From contig JAYVIQ010000012.1 of NCBI GenBank assembly GCA_043770215.1, positions 1 to 16,976 on the forward strand: 16,976 nucleotides of DNA. The letters are read 5' to 3'. Within the stretch, counting starts at the first letter, position 1; every line of letters starts with the position of its first letter. The notes under the pieces are model-generated. The model searched no databases. It saw nothing but the letters and a program-made list of their open reading frames with translations, and was not told the origin of the DNA. This document shows, one piece after another, positions 1 to 8,178 of the stretch. The stretch is from JAYVIQ01 sp043770215. Its GTDB lineage: Bacteria > Bacteroidota > Bacteroidia > Cytophagales > JAAEPT01. The position numbers and the translations under genes are program-made.

Positions 1-1019
1 GTAGTACCTTGGTCAGAAGAGATCATGTACATACCCGCTTGTAAGTCAGTAGTATTTAAGCTAGAAGCAGAAGCTTCTGTAGCTACTACGTTGCCAGTAA
101 AGTCATATACAGTTACGTTTGTAAGCTCTTCTGAGAAGGTAGCTGTACCAGATACTGGGTTTGGATATACCGCAAATGAAGCTACATTAGATTTCTTAGA
201 GATGCCTACAGTTGCCTGGTTTCCCATTTTAAAGTTTTTGATAGACATTTTATAGTCTGCAATTGTAAGCGGTGCATAAGCAGGAGTATTAAGATCATTT
301 ACAGCAGTAAAAGTAATTGCTTTTACTTTACTTAAATCAAATGCAGTACCGCAACTACCTTCACCACCTACTACATTACCTGGTTGGCAACCAGTAATAG
401 CCGTTGCAAAATCAAAAGCAAAAGTTTTTGTTGCACCAGCAGCTAAAGGAGCTGTTTCCCCTTGAGAAAAACCAATGTTGTGCTTGTATTCATCTGCCTC
501 TCCTACAACACTTGGTAAATAAACTAGACTTTTGTTATTTATATCTTGCAACTGAACAGTAAACTTAATTGCTTTATCTCCACCGTTAGTTACATCAAAA
601 GACACATTAGCATCAGAAGACAAGTCAATGGTAAATTCTTTTTTAGTAGTACCTTCTGCATAAGAACCAAATACCATCAAAAACGGCTCATAATAACCTT
701 GGTTTTGAGTAATTGTGTAATCTATAGAATTTGTAGCTGCGTTTCGCACTTTCGTTGCATAGAAACCATTAATTTCACCCTTTGCTTCTGTCCAGTACAT
801 GCCTCTATATGCTTTTTCTGTAGCAGACGGAGCTTTAGTAACTTCATCCCAACCTGTAAGGGTAGTAAGTGCAGAGTATTCACTATTGCCAGGTACATCT
901 GCATTTCCATCAACAAAATCATCAAAACAAGCTTTTGTTCCTAAATGATTTGGTACAACTTGAGCATTTAAGCTCATTACAGCTAGCGCACTAGCTATAG
1001 AAAGTAATGTTTTTTTCAT
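1..1019 (-). CDS. Secreted protein with type IX (Por) C-terminal sorting domain, C-terminus off the window
   Basis: Direct translation of the minus strand from ATG at 1019 gives 339 residues with no stop before the window edge, so the last few residues are missing. Residues 1-19 (MKKTLLSIASALAVMSLNA) form a signal peptide with likely cleavage before Gln20. The middle is rich in predicted beta strands. A stretch near residues 245-275 (DLSKVKAITFT, then MSIKNFKMGN) resembles the closing strands of galactose-binding or carbohydrate-binding jelly rolls; this is inference. From about residue 282 a type A sorting domain starts (FAVYPNPVSG, then VTVYDFTGNVV and LNTTDLQAGMYMIS), the tag that sends cargo through the type IX system to the cell surface in Bacteroidota. 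The function of the cargo is not recognised. It is divergent from the DUF4301 gene. Signal peptide and sorting tag are clear, a binding role is only possible. Confidence 0.9.
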   Translation of the reverse strand, partial: MKKTLLSIASALAVMSLNAQVVPNHLGTKACFDDFVDGNADVPGNSEYSALTTLTGWDEVTKAPSATEKAYRGMYWTEAKGEINGFYATKVRNAATNSIDYTITQNQGYYEPFLMVFGSYAEGTTKKEFTIDLSSDANVSFDVTNGGDKAIKFTVQLQDINNKSLVYLPSVVGEADEYKHNIGFSQGETAPLAAGATKTFAFDFATAITGCQPGNVVGGEGSCGTAFDLSKVKAITFTAVNDLNTPAYAPLTIADYKMSIKNFKMGNQATVGISKKSNVASFAVYPNPVSGTATFSEELTNVTVYDFTGNVVATEASASSLNTTDLQAGMYMISSDQGT

Positions 1020-1241
1020 TTTATTCGTTTTTTTAAATTTTTCAATTATACTAATCTAATTGTTTTTAGATTAAAAAGAAAATAATTTAACTTTTTTATT
1101 TTTTTGCCGTATACCTTTTGGGCAAAATATAACTAAACCAAAGTTTTATTTTGCTTCTAGTGCCTATGAAGTTAAAAAAAAGTTTTATTTTAGATTTCTG
1201 CTTTAAATAGCAAAGCGTATCATTCATAAAGTTGGGTCAGT

Positions 1242-2732
1242 ATGACAGAAGTAAAAGAGATAGTTTTTTCAGACAAAGATTTAAACCAATTTAAATCTTT
1301 GGGTATACCTGTAGATAAAATTGTAAATTTAATAGAACATTTTATAAAAGGGTTTGATTTTATTGCGCTTAACCGCCCTGCAACAGTAGGAGATGGTGTA
1401 GTGGCATTAGGCAGAAAAAATGCAGATGACATGGTACGTTTGTATGAGCAGCATACAAAACACCTAGACATTGTAAAATTTGTCCCTGCCAGCGGAGCTG
1501 CCAGCCGAATGTTTCAAGATTTGTTTGCCTATGTTACAGACCCATCAGAAAACAGAATTTCTCATGAAGCACTAAAAAATATAGATAAATTTGCTTTTGC
1601 AGAAGAGCTATATTCCATTTTAGAAAAACGAGTTTCTAACACAGAGTTAAACGGCTTGTGTAAAATGGCTCATTTTATATTAGAAGAAGATGGACTAAAT
1701 TATGGCAATTTGCCAAAAGGACTTATAAAATTCCATAGTTACCCAGACGAAAATAGAACCGCTTTTGAAGAGCACCTCATAGAAGGGGCAATGTATGCCA
1801 AAGGCAAAAACAACAAAGTAAATCTACATTTTACTATTTCTCCAGTTTTTGAAGCTAAAATAAAAGCAGTATTGAATGTAGTACAGCAAAAATACGAAGA
1901 AAAATATGGAGTAGCGTACAGCATAAGCTATTCAGAGCAAGAGCATAGCACAGACACACTTGCAGTAGACCAAAACAACGAGCCTTTTAGAGACAAAGAC
2001 GGGAGCATCTTTTTTAGACCTGGTGGCCATGGGGCACTTATACAAAACCTAAACAAACTAGACTCAGACATTATTTTTATAAAAAATATAGATAATGTAG
2101 TGCCAGATAGGATAAAACCAGAAACTACCAGATTTAAAAAAATATTGGCTGGTGAGCTTATACACATTCAAGAAGTAGTACAAACCATACTTATAAAGCT
2201 TGATAATGGAGAAAAAATAAACGAAATACCCGAAGTAGAACAGCTAGAACAAGAGCTAATTGTAGACCTTACACACAAAGATGAGGCTAATTTGCGGAAA
2301 TTTTTAATGCGACCTATTAGAATATGTGGCATGGTAAAAAATGAAGGTGAGCCTGGCGGAGGACCTTTTTGGGTAAATGATACCAATGGCGGAGATGCAA
2401 GCTTGCAAATTGTAGAGTCTTCGCAAATAAATATGAATGATGCTGATCAAGTAGAGATTTTAAAACAATCCTCTCATTTTAATCCAGTAGATTTAGTGTG
2501 TTGGGTAAAAGATTATAAAGGCAATAAATTTGACCTTACTAAGTTTGTAGACGAAGAAACAGGGTTTATTACAGAAAAATCTAAATACGGGTTGCCACTT
2601 AAAGCGCAAGAATTACCAGGTTTATGGAATGGAGCTATGGCAAATTGGATTACCCTGTTTGTAGAAGTGCCCCAAATAACCTTTAATCCAGTAAAAACCA
2701 TGAATGATTTGCTAAGAGAAAATCACCAGTAG
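1242..2732 (+). CDS. DUF4301 family protein
   Basis: A 496-residue cytoplasmic protein with no signal peptide or membrane segment. I recognise it as DUF4301, a family largely confined to Bacteroidota, from three blocks: VKFVPASGAASRMFQDLF near residues 78-95, GGHGALIQNLN with FIKNIDNVVPD near 262-287, and GMVKNEGEPGGGPFWV near 363-378. The glycine-rich first block and the later KNIDN block recall sugar-phosphate nucleotidyltransferases, where a nucleotide loop and a metal-binding region occur in that order. The biochemical role of the family is not established to my knowledge, so nucleotidyltransferase-like activity is inference. The ATG at 1242 follows closely on an in-frame stop, and no strong Shine-Dalgarno is visible, as is common in this phylum. 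It stands alone, divergent from the type IX cargo gene and convergent with the next gene. Confidence 0.85.
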   Translation: MTEVKEIVFSDKDLNQFKSLGIPVDKIVNLIEHFIKGFDFIALNRPATVGDGVVALGRKNADDMVRLYEQHTKHLDIVKFVPASGAASRMFQDLFAYVTDPSENRISHEALKNIDKFAFAEELYSILEKRVSNTELNGLCKMAHFILEEDGLNYGNLPKGLIKFHSYPDENRTAFEEHLIEGAMYAKGKNNKVNLHFTISPVFEAKIKAVLNVVQQKYEEKYGVAYSISYSEQEHSTDTLAVDQNNEPFRDKDGSIFFRPGGHGALIQNLNKLDSDIIFIKNIDNVVPDRIKPETTRFKKILAGELIHIQEVVQTILIKLDNGEKINEIPEVEQLEQELIVDLTHKDEANLRKFLMRPIRICGMVKNEGEPGGGPFWVNDTNGGDASLQIVESSQINMNDADQVEILKQSSHFNPVDLVCWVKDYKGNKFDLTKFVDEETGFITEKSKYGLPLKAQELPGLWNGAMANWITLFVEVPQITFNPVKTMNDLLRENHQ

Positions 2733-2959
2733 AATCTAGTTCATCTCTTTAAAAACAAACCAAGTAAATAAAAAAAATACTGCTCTTTTGTATCATTTCT
2801 TAAGCTTTAGCTCGTTTAGATAGGGTTATAAAGCACAAAGCTGTAGCGTCTGTTTCTGTTGTTGGTTCTATATTGTGTTAGTAAATTTATTTTAACTGGT
2901 TGCCCTTGCCTAGGATTCAATTTGTACAGGTACATCCAAAAGCACTTGGTTTTCTGGTT
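2733..2959. other. Convergent intergenic spacer without a supported gene
   Basis: This 227-base gap separates the DUF4301 stop from the stop of the coiled-coil protein gene. I see no tRNA, no strong terminator hairpin and no convincing gene. The frame of the minus-strand neighbour stays open for 47 codons past its TAA (down to a TAA at 2816-2818), but the resulting Arg/Asn-rich sequence matches no family I know. Confidence 0.5.
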
Positions 2960-3391
2960 TTACTTATTGGTAGCGGTAGCGCCTTCTTTTTTCTTTATGT
3001 CTAACACACGTAATTTAGAAGCAATAGCCTGCATAGAGCTTGGGAAACTTCTAATAAGTAGCTTATACACTTCTATTGCCTCTTGAAACTTGCCTAACTC
3101 TTCGTACTTAGTACCCAGTTCTACTAATTCTAAAGATACAGATTCTAATTTTGCATTGGCAATTTTTAGATTTGCTATTTCTGTTTCTAAATTCTGGTTC
3201 TTGGTTTTTAACTCCATAATTTGACTGCCTTGAATTTCTAGCAGTTTTTTATAGGTATCTACATTAGATTCGAACTTGGCACTTTCTTTTTTGCAATACT
3301 CAAGTTGTGTTCTTAAATTTTCTGAACTCTGCCCAAAACTAAGCGCTAGATTTGCAAAGAAGATGATAGGTAATAGTAAGATTTTATTCAT
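2960..3391 (-). CDS. Small exported coiled-coil protein with a TPR-like C-terminal unit
   Basis: A 143-residue protein of no named family. Residues 1-21 (MNKILLLPIIFFANLALSFG plus Gln) form a signal peptide, so the mature protein is probably periplasmic. Residues 25-90 are strongly helical and charged, with heptad-like spacing of Leu and Ile (LLEIQGSQIMELKTKNQNLE, then IANLKIANAKLE), which suggests a coiled coil and oligomerisation. Residues about 93-122 (LGTKYEELGKFQEAIEVYKL) look like one tetratricopeptide helix pair, the kind found in periplasmic proteins such as YbgF/CpoB. The tail is basic and low-complexity. The gene is monocistronic: the phoH terminator lies upstream of it and the DUF4301 gene converges on it. 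A scaffolding or envelope role is inference; the export signal and the helical content are visible. Confidence 0.75.
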   Translation of the reverse strand: MNKILLLPIIFFANLALSFGQSSENLRTQLEYCKKESAKFESNVDTYKKLLEIQGSQIMELKTKNQNLETEIANLKIANAKLESVSLELVELGTKYEELGKFQEAIEVYKLLIRSFPSSMQAIASKLRVLDIKKKEGATATNK

Positions 3392-3442
3392 TTTATTTTT
3401 TTTGATCTTGAATTGTGATTTTAAAAAATGATTTATACCCTA

Positions 3443-3474
3443 CAAAAATTGTTTATTTTAAAGGTAAAAACAAA
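3443..3474 (-). promoter_or_regulatory. Candidate promoter of the coiled-coil protein gene
   Basis: On the minus strand TTTG (3474-3471) is followed after 20 bases by AATTTTTG (3450-3443), which matches the Bacteroidota -7 consensus TAnnTTTG at all but the first base. The predicted 5' leader is about 45-50 bases. The spacing is good, but in AT-rich DNA one mismatch leaves real doubt. Confidence 0.4.
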
Positions 3475-3480
3475 CCTGAG

Positions 3481-3527
3481 TCAAAAAAATAAGGCTTTCA
3501 ACCAAAAAAAAATGGATTGAAAGCCTT
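3481..3527 (-). terminator. Intrinsic terminator of phoH
   Basis: AAGGCTTTCAA (3491-3501) and TTGAAAGCCTT (3517-3527) form a perfect 11-bp stem around an A/T-rich loop, and two further C-G pairs are possible. Read on the minus strand, the stem lies 18 bases after the phoH stop and is followed by ATTTTTTTGA, a proper U tract. Confidence 0.85.
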
Positions 3528-3544
3528 TCTGATTTGTGTATTCT

Positions 3545-4882
3545 TTACAATAGTAGGTTGGCTACATTTGCTAGTTCAGATCTTTCTCCTTGTTCTAGAG
3601 TTATATGTGCATGTATGGGGTGTGCCTGCATACGGTCTATCACATAAGACAATCCATTACTTTGGTTGTCTAAATAGGGTGTATCTATCTGATTTACATC
3701 TCCTGTAAGTATAATTTTTACATTTTCTCCCGCTCTAGAAATAATAGTACGTACTTCATGAGGGGTTAGATTTTGAGATTCATCTACAATAAATATAATG
3801 TTGGATAAACTTCTGCCTCTTATGTAAGCAAGCGGAGATATTACTATCTTTTCTTGCTCTACCATTTCATTTATCTTTTTAAAATCTTTGTCTGTTTCTT
3901 TAAATTGTGATTGTATCAATTTCAAGTTATCCCACAGAGGTTCCATGTAAGGGTTTAACTTAGATTTAATATCGCCAGGCAGATACCCAATGTCTTTGTT
4001 GCTTAGCGGTACAATAGGTCTTGCAATATAAATTTGGCGGTAATCTTTTTTCAGTTCTAGTGCGGCAGCCAAGGCTATTAATGTTTTGCCAGTACCTGCC
4101 AAACCAGAAATAGTTACTAGCTTTACTTCAGGGTTTAAGACAGCGTGTAAGGCAAAAACTTGCTCAGCATTTTTTGGTTTTATTCCAAAAGCGGTGCTTT
4201 TTTCTACTCTTTCTATTCTATCTGCACCGGCATTGTAAACTGCTAAAGCAGATTTAGACCCGTTTTTTAAGATAAAATAATGGTTTGGGCTAGGGCGTTT
4301 GTCTATAACCAAAGCCCAAGGGATAAATCCATCATCAAAAATTTGCGTGATTACTGTGTCATCTAAATCTGTAATTTCTGTTTTGCCTGTGTAGGCATCA
4401 GAATTTTTTATTTTACCGTGCTCATAATCCTCTGCTTTTATACTTAATGATTTTGCCTTAATGCGCAAATTTATGTCCTTAGAAATGAGTTTTACCTCTG
4501 TGTATAACCCACTTTGCGCATAATTAATGGCTACATTTAGAATTTTATGGTCTACCTTCTTTTCACTAAAAACTACATTGGCATCTGGGTTAGAGATTTC
4601 TCTCATCTCTACCATAAGCCTGCCTTTGTCTTTGTTTTCCAAATCTAGCCAATCATTAAGCACTTTACCTTCAGACATATTGTCTAGCTTTCTAGTAAAT
4701 TCTCTGGCTTCAAAGTTTAGGCTGCTGCTGCCTTTTTTAAATGTGTCTATTTCTTCTAGTACAGAAATAGGAATAACTACATCATGCTCGCTAAAGGTAT
4801 AAATAGAATTATGATCAAATAAAATTACAGAGGTATCTATAATAAATGCCTTCTTTCCGCCAGTCACTTGTTTCTTTGCCAT
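3545..4882 (-). CDS. PIN domain-PhoH family ATPase
   Basis: A 445-residue cytoplasmic protein with the PhoH2 (YlaK-like) arrangement: an N-terminal PIN-type RNase domain and a C-terminal PhoH helicase-like ATPase. The PIN half spans about residues 10-150. It starts FIIDTSVILF with Asp16, continues with acidic residues in SVLEEIDTF and ends with ISKDINLR (Asp136), the expected metal-binding acidic set. The ATPase half has Walker A GLAGTGKT (260-267), Walker B IIFIVDESQN (362-371) and LTGDVNQID (392-400). Characterised PIN-PhoH proteins unwind and cleave RNA, and in mycobacteria they pair with a small antitoxin-like gene. No such partner is visible directly upstream here, so a general RNA-processing role is the safer reading. 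It is transcribed alone, with a good promoter upstream and an intrinsic terminator just after the stop. I leave the symbol empty because phoH is also used for the short single-domain form. Confidence 0.92.
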   Translation of the reverse strand: MAKKQVTGGKKAFIIDTSVILFDHNSIYTFSEHDVVIPISVLEEIDTFKKGSSSLNFEAREFTRKLDNMSEGKVLNDWLDLENKDKGRLMVEMREISNPDANVVFSEKKVDHKILNVAINYAQSGLYTEVKLISKDINLRIKAKSLSIKAEDYEHGKIKNSDAYTGKTEITDLDDTVITQIFDDGFIPWALVIDKRPSPNHYFILKNGSKSALAVYNAGADRIERVEKSTAFGIKPKNAEQVFALHAVLNPEVKLVTISGLAGTGKTLIALAAALELKKDYRQIYIARPIVPLSNKDIGYLPGDIKSKLNPYMEPLWDNLKLIQSQFKETDKDFKKINEMVEQEKIVISPLAYIRGRSLSNIIFIVDESQNLTPHEVRTIISRAGENVKIILTGDVNQIDTPYLDNQSNGLSYVIDRMQAHPIHAHITLEQGERSELANVANLLL

Positions 4883-4902
4883 AATTTTACTTTTGTTTAA
4901 AA

Positions 4903-4934
4903 CTAATATAGCATTTTACGAGAAGCCCACAAAA
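4903..4934 (-). promoter_or_regulatory. Promoter of the PIN-PhoH gene
   Basis: On the minus strand TTTTG (4934-4930) is followed after exactly 19 bases by TATATTAG (4910-4903), a seven-of-eight match to the Bacteroidota -7 element TAnnTTTG. Transcription would start near 4897, leaving a leader of about 15 bases before the ATG at 4882. This is the best promoter match in the window. Confidence 0.65.
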
Positions 4935-5207
4935 GTGTTTGGCTTAAAATAGCAATGGATGTGAATAACTTGATAACGTAAGGGGAGATATAGAATTTAC
5001 TTATTGAAAATCAATTGGTTGATTGATTATAGTAGAGATGAAATTTTTTCAAAAATCTTAAAAAAGTACAATTTAGGCGTTATACAGGTAATAAATATTT
5101 ATCCTTGGTTTAGGTTGGTGAGGGTTTCAAATGTTTCTACTCGGTTCAGTTATTGAGCAACCACGCTCTTTAGAAAAAAATGCTAAAATTTTAGATTCAA
5201 TCTCTTA
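4935..5207. other. Divergent intergenic region with no recognised gene
   Basis: The divergent genes phoH and the amidotransferase are 363 bases apart. Apart from their promoter elements at either edge I find nothing with a clear function. There is a short inverted repeat, AATCAA-TTGG-TTGATT at 5009-5024, and a 46-codon open frame at 5131-5271 that runs into the amidotransferase gene and looks accidental. The length is unusual for this compact window and could hold regulatory sites or a leader. Confidence 0.4.
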
Positions 5208-5215
5208 TAAGTTTG
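5208..5215 (+). promoter_or_regulatory. Candidate -7 element of the amidotransferase gene
   Basis: TAAGTTTG is an exact match to TAnnTTTG. It would start transcription near 5222, about 24 bases before the ATG at 5246. No matching TTTG lies about 19 bases upstream. The TTG at 5213 that opens the longest reading frame falls inside this element, which supports the later start. Confidence 0.4.
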
Positions 5216-5245
5216 AAAATTGCTATATATTCGTTTGCAAAGACA

Positions 5246-6946
5246 ATGTGCGGAATTCATTACATACTTAGCAAAAATAGCAAAGAGACAGAAAAAATAT
5301 CTTCTCTGCTTATAGGTGCATCTCATAGAGGTCCAGATGGTAGCCAATCTAATTTTGGCAACTTAGGAAATTCTTACTATGCTATAGGGCATAACTTGCT
5401 TTCTGTTGTAGATGTTGTACAGCAGCCTTTGGTTTCTGATGAGTATTGCCTCAGTTACAATGGCGAGCTGTATAATTACTTAGATTTGGCAAAAAAATAT
5501 TCTGTTAGCAACACAAAAAATGATGCTACTGTATTGTTTGAATTGCTAAAGCAAAAAGGAATGGACATTTTGCCAGAGCTAAACGGAATGTTTGCTTTTA
5601 TTTGGATAGATAAACCTACATGTAAAACTTATTTGGCTAGAGACTATTTTGGGCAAAAGCCTTTGTATTACAGCCTTAAAGAATCTACTTTTAAGGCCTC
5701 TTCTGTCCAAAAAAAATTGGTGCACAGCACTTATATTCATACAGCAGCTGTTAGAGAAGTACTAATGTACAAAAGTACCCATCATAGCATCTATGATGGC
5801 GTTTCTGTGCTAGAAGCTGGTCATTATTTGTGTATAGATCATCAGTTAGATTGTAAAAAGTTTTCTTTTGAGATCATGTCTAATCACCAAAAAAATGGCC
5901 CACTTTGTTTTGAAAATAGCATAACCAGCCATTGCATAGGCAAAGGTAGGCCTGCTGTTTTGGTAAGTGGCGGGTTAGATTCTTCTTTGATACTACATAC
6001 AGCTCACTCACAAGTTAAAAACCCTATAGCTTATACGCTTGACACAAGTACATACGAGGTTTCAGATGATGTAAAAAGTGCAAAAAAACTATGTCATGTT
6101 TTAGGTGTGGAGCATCAAATCATACAAGCAGAAAGGGATTTTTTTGATGCATTTATAGACACCATAGACCAGCCAATAGGCAATGGGGCATTTTATTTTC
6201 AGTATCTACTGGCAAAACAAATGCGTAAAAACCATACTTACGCACTAAGTGGCAATGGTGCCGACGAACTTTTTGGAGGATACCAAAGACATAACGCTTT
6301 TAGGCACTACCATAAAAACAAAAAAAGTTGGTTGTTGCTAGCCAAACTAAAATCTTTGCTTTCTTTGTGCCCAGGTGGTCAAAAAAAAGAATCTTTGGTT
6401 ACATTCTTACATGCACTAGACCAAAGTGAAAAGCAAACCTTTATAAATTTTACCAAAACAAAAGTCTTTTTAAAAGAAGGGTATGATAAAATAGATCCTT
6501 TTAACCTTCAAAATGCATTGGATTTTGATGTTCATAATTATTTAAAAACAGATGTATTGGCTACGGCAGACCAAAGCAGTATGGCTTTTGGACTAGAAAT
6601 TAGATCTCCTTTTATAGATGCTGATTTGTATGCCTGGAGCAAGACTCTTTCTCCAGAAGAAAAACTCCTAAATCATGGTAAATTTCATTTAAAAGCATTG
6701 TTTCCAAACTCTTCTGTTTTAAATGAAATAAAACAAAGAAAAAAAGTTGGCTTTGGCATCTCTTTTACTTCTTTTTGGGGTAGAAATATGCAAATAGAAT
6801 TGTTGGATTTGAGCTCTGTACTTGTTCACTTTGTAACCAATGCAGAGTTATTGCATATTCAACAACTTATTAAATTATGGAAACCAAGTTTAAGCAATGA
6901 ATATTGGGCTATTCTTATTTTGTGTAAATGGTTGAAGAATAAATAA
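5246..6946 (+). CDS. Asparagine synthase-type glutamine amidotransferase (AsnB family)
   Basis: The open frame begins at a TTG at 5213, but the enzyme must start at ATG 5246, giving 566 residues, because class II amidotransferases use a Cys directly after the initiator Met (here MCGIHYIL). The N-terminal glutaminase shows HRGPDG and the NGELYN motif; the end of this domain reads LARDYFGQKPLYY. The ATP-pyrophosphatase domain has the loop SGGLDSS (residues 241-247) and a later block LSGNGADELFGGYQRHNAF. Classic AsnB makes asparagine from aspartate, glutamine and ATP, but divergent paralogues next to glycosyltransferases amidate sugars or other groups in surface polysaccharide loci. The protein is shorter than many AsnB homologues of about 600-650 residues. 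The gene lies 26 bases before a glycosyltransferase on the same strand, so the polysaccharide role is favoured by inference. Family assignment is firm, the substrate is not. Confidence 0.9.
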   Translation: MCGIHYILSKNSKETEKISSLLIGASHRGPDGSQSNFGNLGNSYYAIGHNLLSVVDVVQQPLVSDEYCLSYNGELYNYLDLAKKYSVSNTKNDATVLFELLKQKGMDILPELNGMFAFIWIDKPTCKTYLARDYFGQKPLYYSLKESTFKASSVQKKLVHSTYIHTAAVREVLMYKSTHHSIYDGVSVLEAGHYLCIDHQLDCKKFSFEIMSNHQKNGPLCFENSITSHCIGKGRPAVLVSGGLDSSLILHTAHSQVKNPIAYTLDTSTYEVSDDVKSAKKLCHVLGVEHQIIQAERDFFDAFIDTIDQPIGNGAFYFQYLLAKQMRKNHTYALSGNGADELFGGYQRHNAFRHYHKNKKSWLLLAKLKSLLSLCPGGQKKESLVTFLHALDQSEKQTFINFTKTKVFLKEGYDKIDPFNLQNALDFDVHNYLKTDVLATADQSSMAFGLEIRSPFIDADLYAWSKTLSPEEKLLNHGKFHLKALFPNSSVLNEIKQRKKVGFGISFTSFWGRNMQIELLDLSSVLVHFVTNAELLHIQQLIKLWKPSLSNEYWAILILCKWLKNK

Positions 6947-6972
6947 GAAATAATCCCTATTTTAGATGCTTA

Positions 6973-8178
6973 ATGAAAATTATATACCTACATCAGTACT
7001 TTTGTACACCAGATAAAGGAGGGGCAACACGTTCTTATCATATAGCAAAAGCCATGATATCTTCTGGTCATCAGGTAGATATGATTACCACTCATAACAA
7101 AAATGAGTATATGGTAGAAAAAATAGACGGTATACGCGTGCATTTTCTGCCCATTTCTTACCACAACCATTACACCAGCCTAAGAAGAATTTGGTCTTTT
7201 ATACAGTTTGCATTCAAAAGCTATAAGATTGCCAAAAACATATCAGCAGACTTAGTTTACGCTACTTCTACCCCTCTGAGTGTAGGTTGGACAGCACTAA
7301 AATTAAATGCTAAAAAAGGAATGCCATATATTTTTGAAGTGCGCGATTTATGGCCCGAAGCTCCAAAAGCATTAGGGGTTATACAAAATAAATTCTTGTT
7401 GCGCTATTTAGAGATTTTGGAGCGTAAAATCTATCATAGGGCAGATAATATAATAGTACTCTCTCCTACTATGAAAACCTTTATAGCCAAAAATATAGAT
7501 GAATCTAAAATTTGTGTAGTCCCCAATTTTTCTGACAATTCATTTATACCAAAACAGAAAATAGTACCAGGCTTTGAGCTGAATAAAAAATTTAAAATCA
7601 CGTACGCAGGTGCTTTAGGATTGGTAAATGACATAGCTTTTCTTAAAAAATTAATTGTTTTGATAGATCAGAAATTTGGTCACTCTATTCAGTTTACCAT
7701 TATGGGCAATGGCAAATTTGCAGAAGAAATTAAATCTTTATGCCAAAAAACAAGCAATGTTTCTTTTCTAGGTTTTTTGCCAAAAGAAAAAGTTTTTAAA
7801 GAATTGCTGCTTTCTGATGCATCACTTACAACATTTTTACCTTTTGAAATATTAGAAAGCAATAGTCCAAATAAGTTTTTTGATGGGCTAGCTATGAGCA
7901 ATATTTCATTAATAAATTTTGGTGGCTGGATTGCAAATTTAATAGAAACGCATCATTGTGGCTTAAGAATAGACGAGTCTAAAATAGAAATTCAACTACA
8001 TGACTTATTGCAAAACGCCAATGAACATCTAAGTATGAAACAAAATGCTAAGCATCTGGCACTACACTTTTTTGATAAAGACTTGTTGTGTGCTGAAATC
8101 ATAGGACTGTTAGAATCAAATAAAAAGAAATATTCTAAAGCAAAAATGATTAAAACTGTACGTACCAAAACGGCCTAA
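6973..8178 (+). CDS. GT4 family glycosyltransferase, WbuB-like
   Basis: A 401-residue GT-B glycosyltransferase. The N-terminal half opens with MKIIYLHQYF and GGATRSYHIAKAM, the glycine-rich acceptor-side loop of this group, and carries EVRDLWPEAP (residues 122-131), a signature of WbuB-type enzymes. The C-terminal half (GT4 domain, about 205-365) contains YAGALGLVND, FTIMGNGKF, VSFLGFLPKEKV and ESNSPNKFFDGLAM (295-308). In the last block the second acidic residue of the usual nucleotide-sugar motif is replaced by the SPNKFFDGLA form typical of the WbuB group. Known relatives transfer amino-deoxy sugars onto lipid-linked O-antigen or exopolysaccharide intermediates on the cytoplasmic face of the membrane. 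Co-transcription with the upstream amidotransferase is likely. No flippase or polymerase lies in the window, so this is a small satellite of a larger polysaccharide system. Confidence 0.9.
   Translation: MKIIYLHQYFCTPDKGGATRSYHIAKAMISSGHQVDMITTHNKNEYMVEKIDGIRVHFLPISYHNHYTSLRRIWSFIQFAFKSYKIAKNISADLVYATSTPLSVGWTALKLNAKKGMPYIFEVRDLWPEAPKALGVIQNKFLLRYLEILERKIYHRADNIIVLSPTMKTFIAKNIDESKICVVPNFSDNSFIPKQKIVPGFELNKKFKITYAGALGLVNDIAFLKKLIVLIDQKFGHSIQFTIMGNGKFAEEIKSLCQKTSNVSFLGFLPKEKVFKELLLSDASLTTFLPFEILESNSPNKFFDGLAMSNISLINFGGWIANLIETHHCGLRIDESKIEIQLHDLLQNANEHLSMKQNAKHLALHFFDKDLLCAEIIGLLESNKKKYSKAKMIKTVRTKTA

Noticed and set aside
722..925. 67-codon minus-strand frame with internal ATG
   Set aside because: It is in another frame within the type IX cargo gene and has no family resemblance.
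546..944. 132-codon plus-strand open frame
   Set aside because: It lies opposite the type IX cargo gene, whose minus-strand translation has a signal peptide and sorting domain. The plus-strand product is Cys/Ser/Ile-rich with no domain and is a shadow.
2859..3086. 75-codon plus-strand frame with hydrophobic stretches
   Set aside because: Half of it is antisense to the coiled-coil protein gene, and the hydrophobic appearance comes from antisense reading of Lys/Glu-rich codons.
5131..5271. 46-codon plus-strand frame beginning MFLLGSVIEQ
   Set aside because: It ends inside the amidotransferase gene, covers its promoter-like element and start, and shows no known motif. Chance is the simpler explanation.
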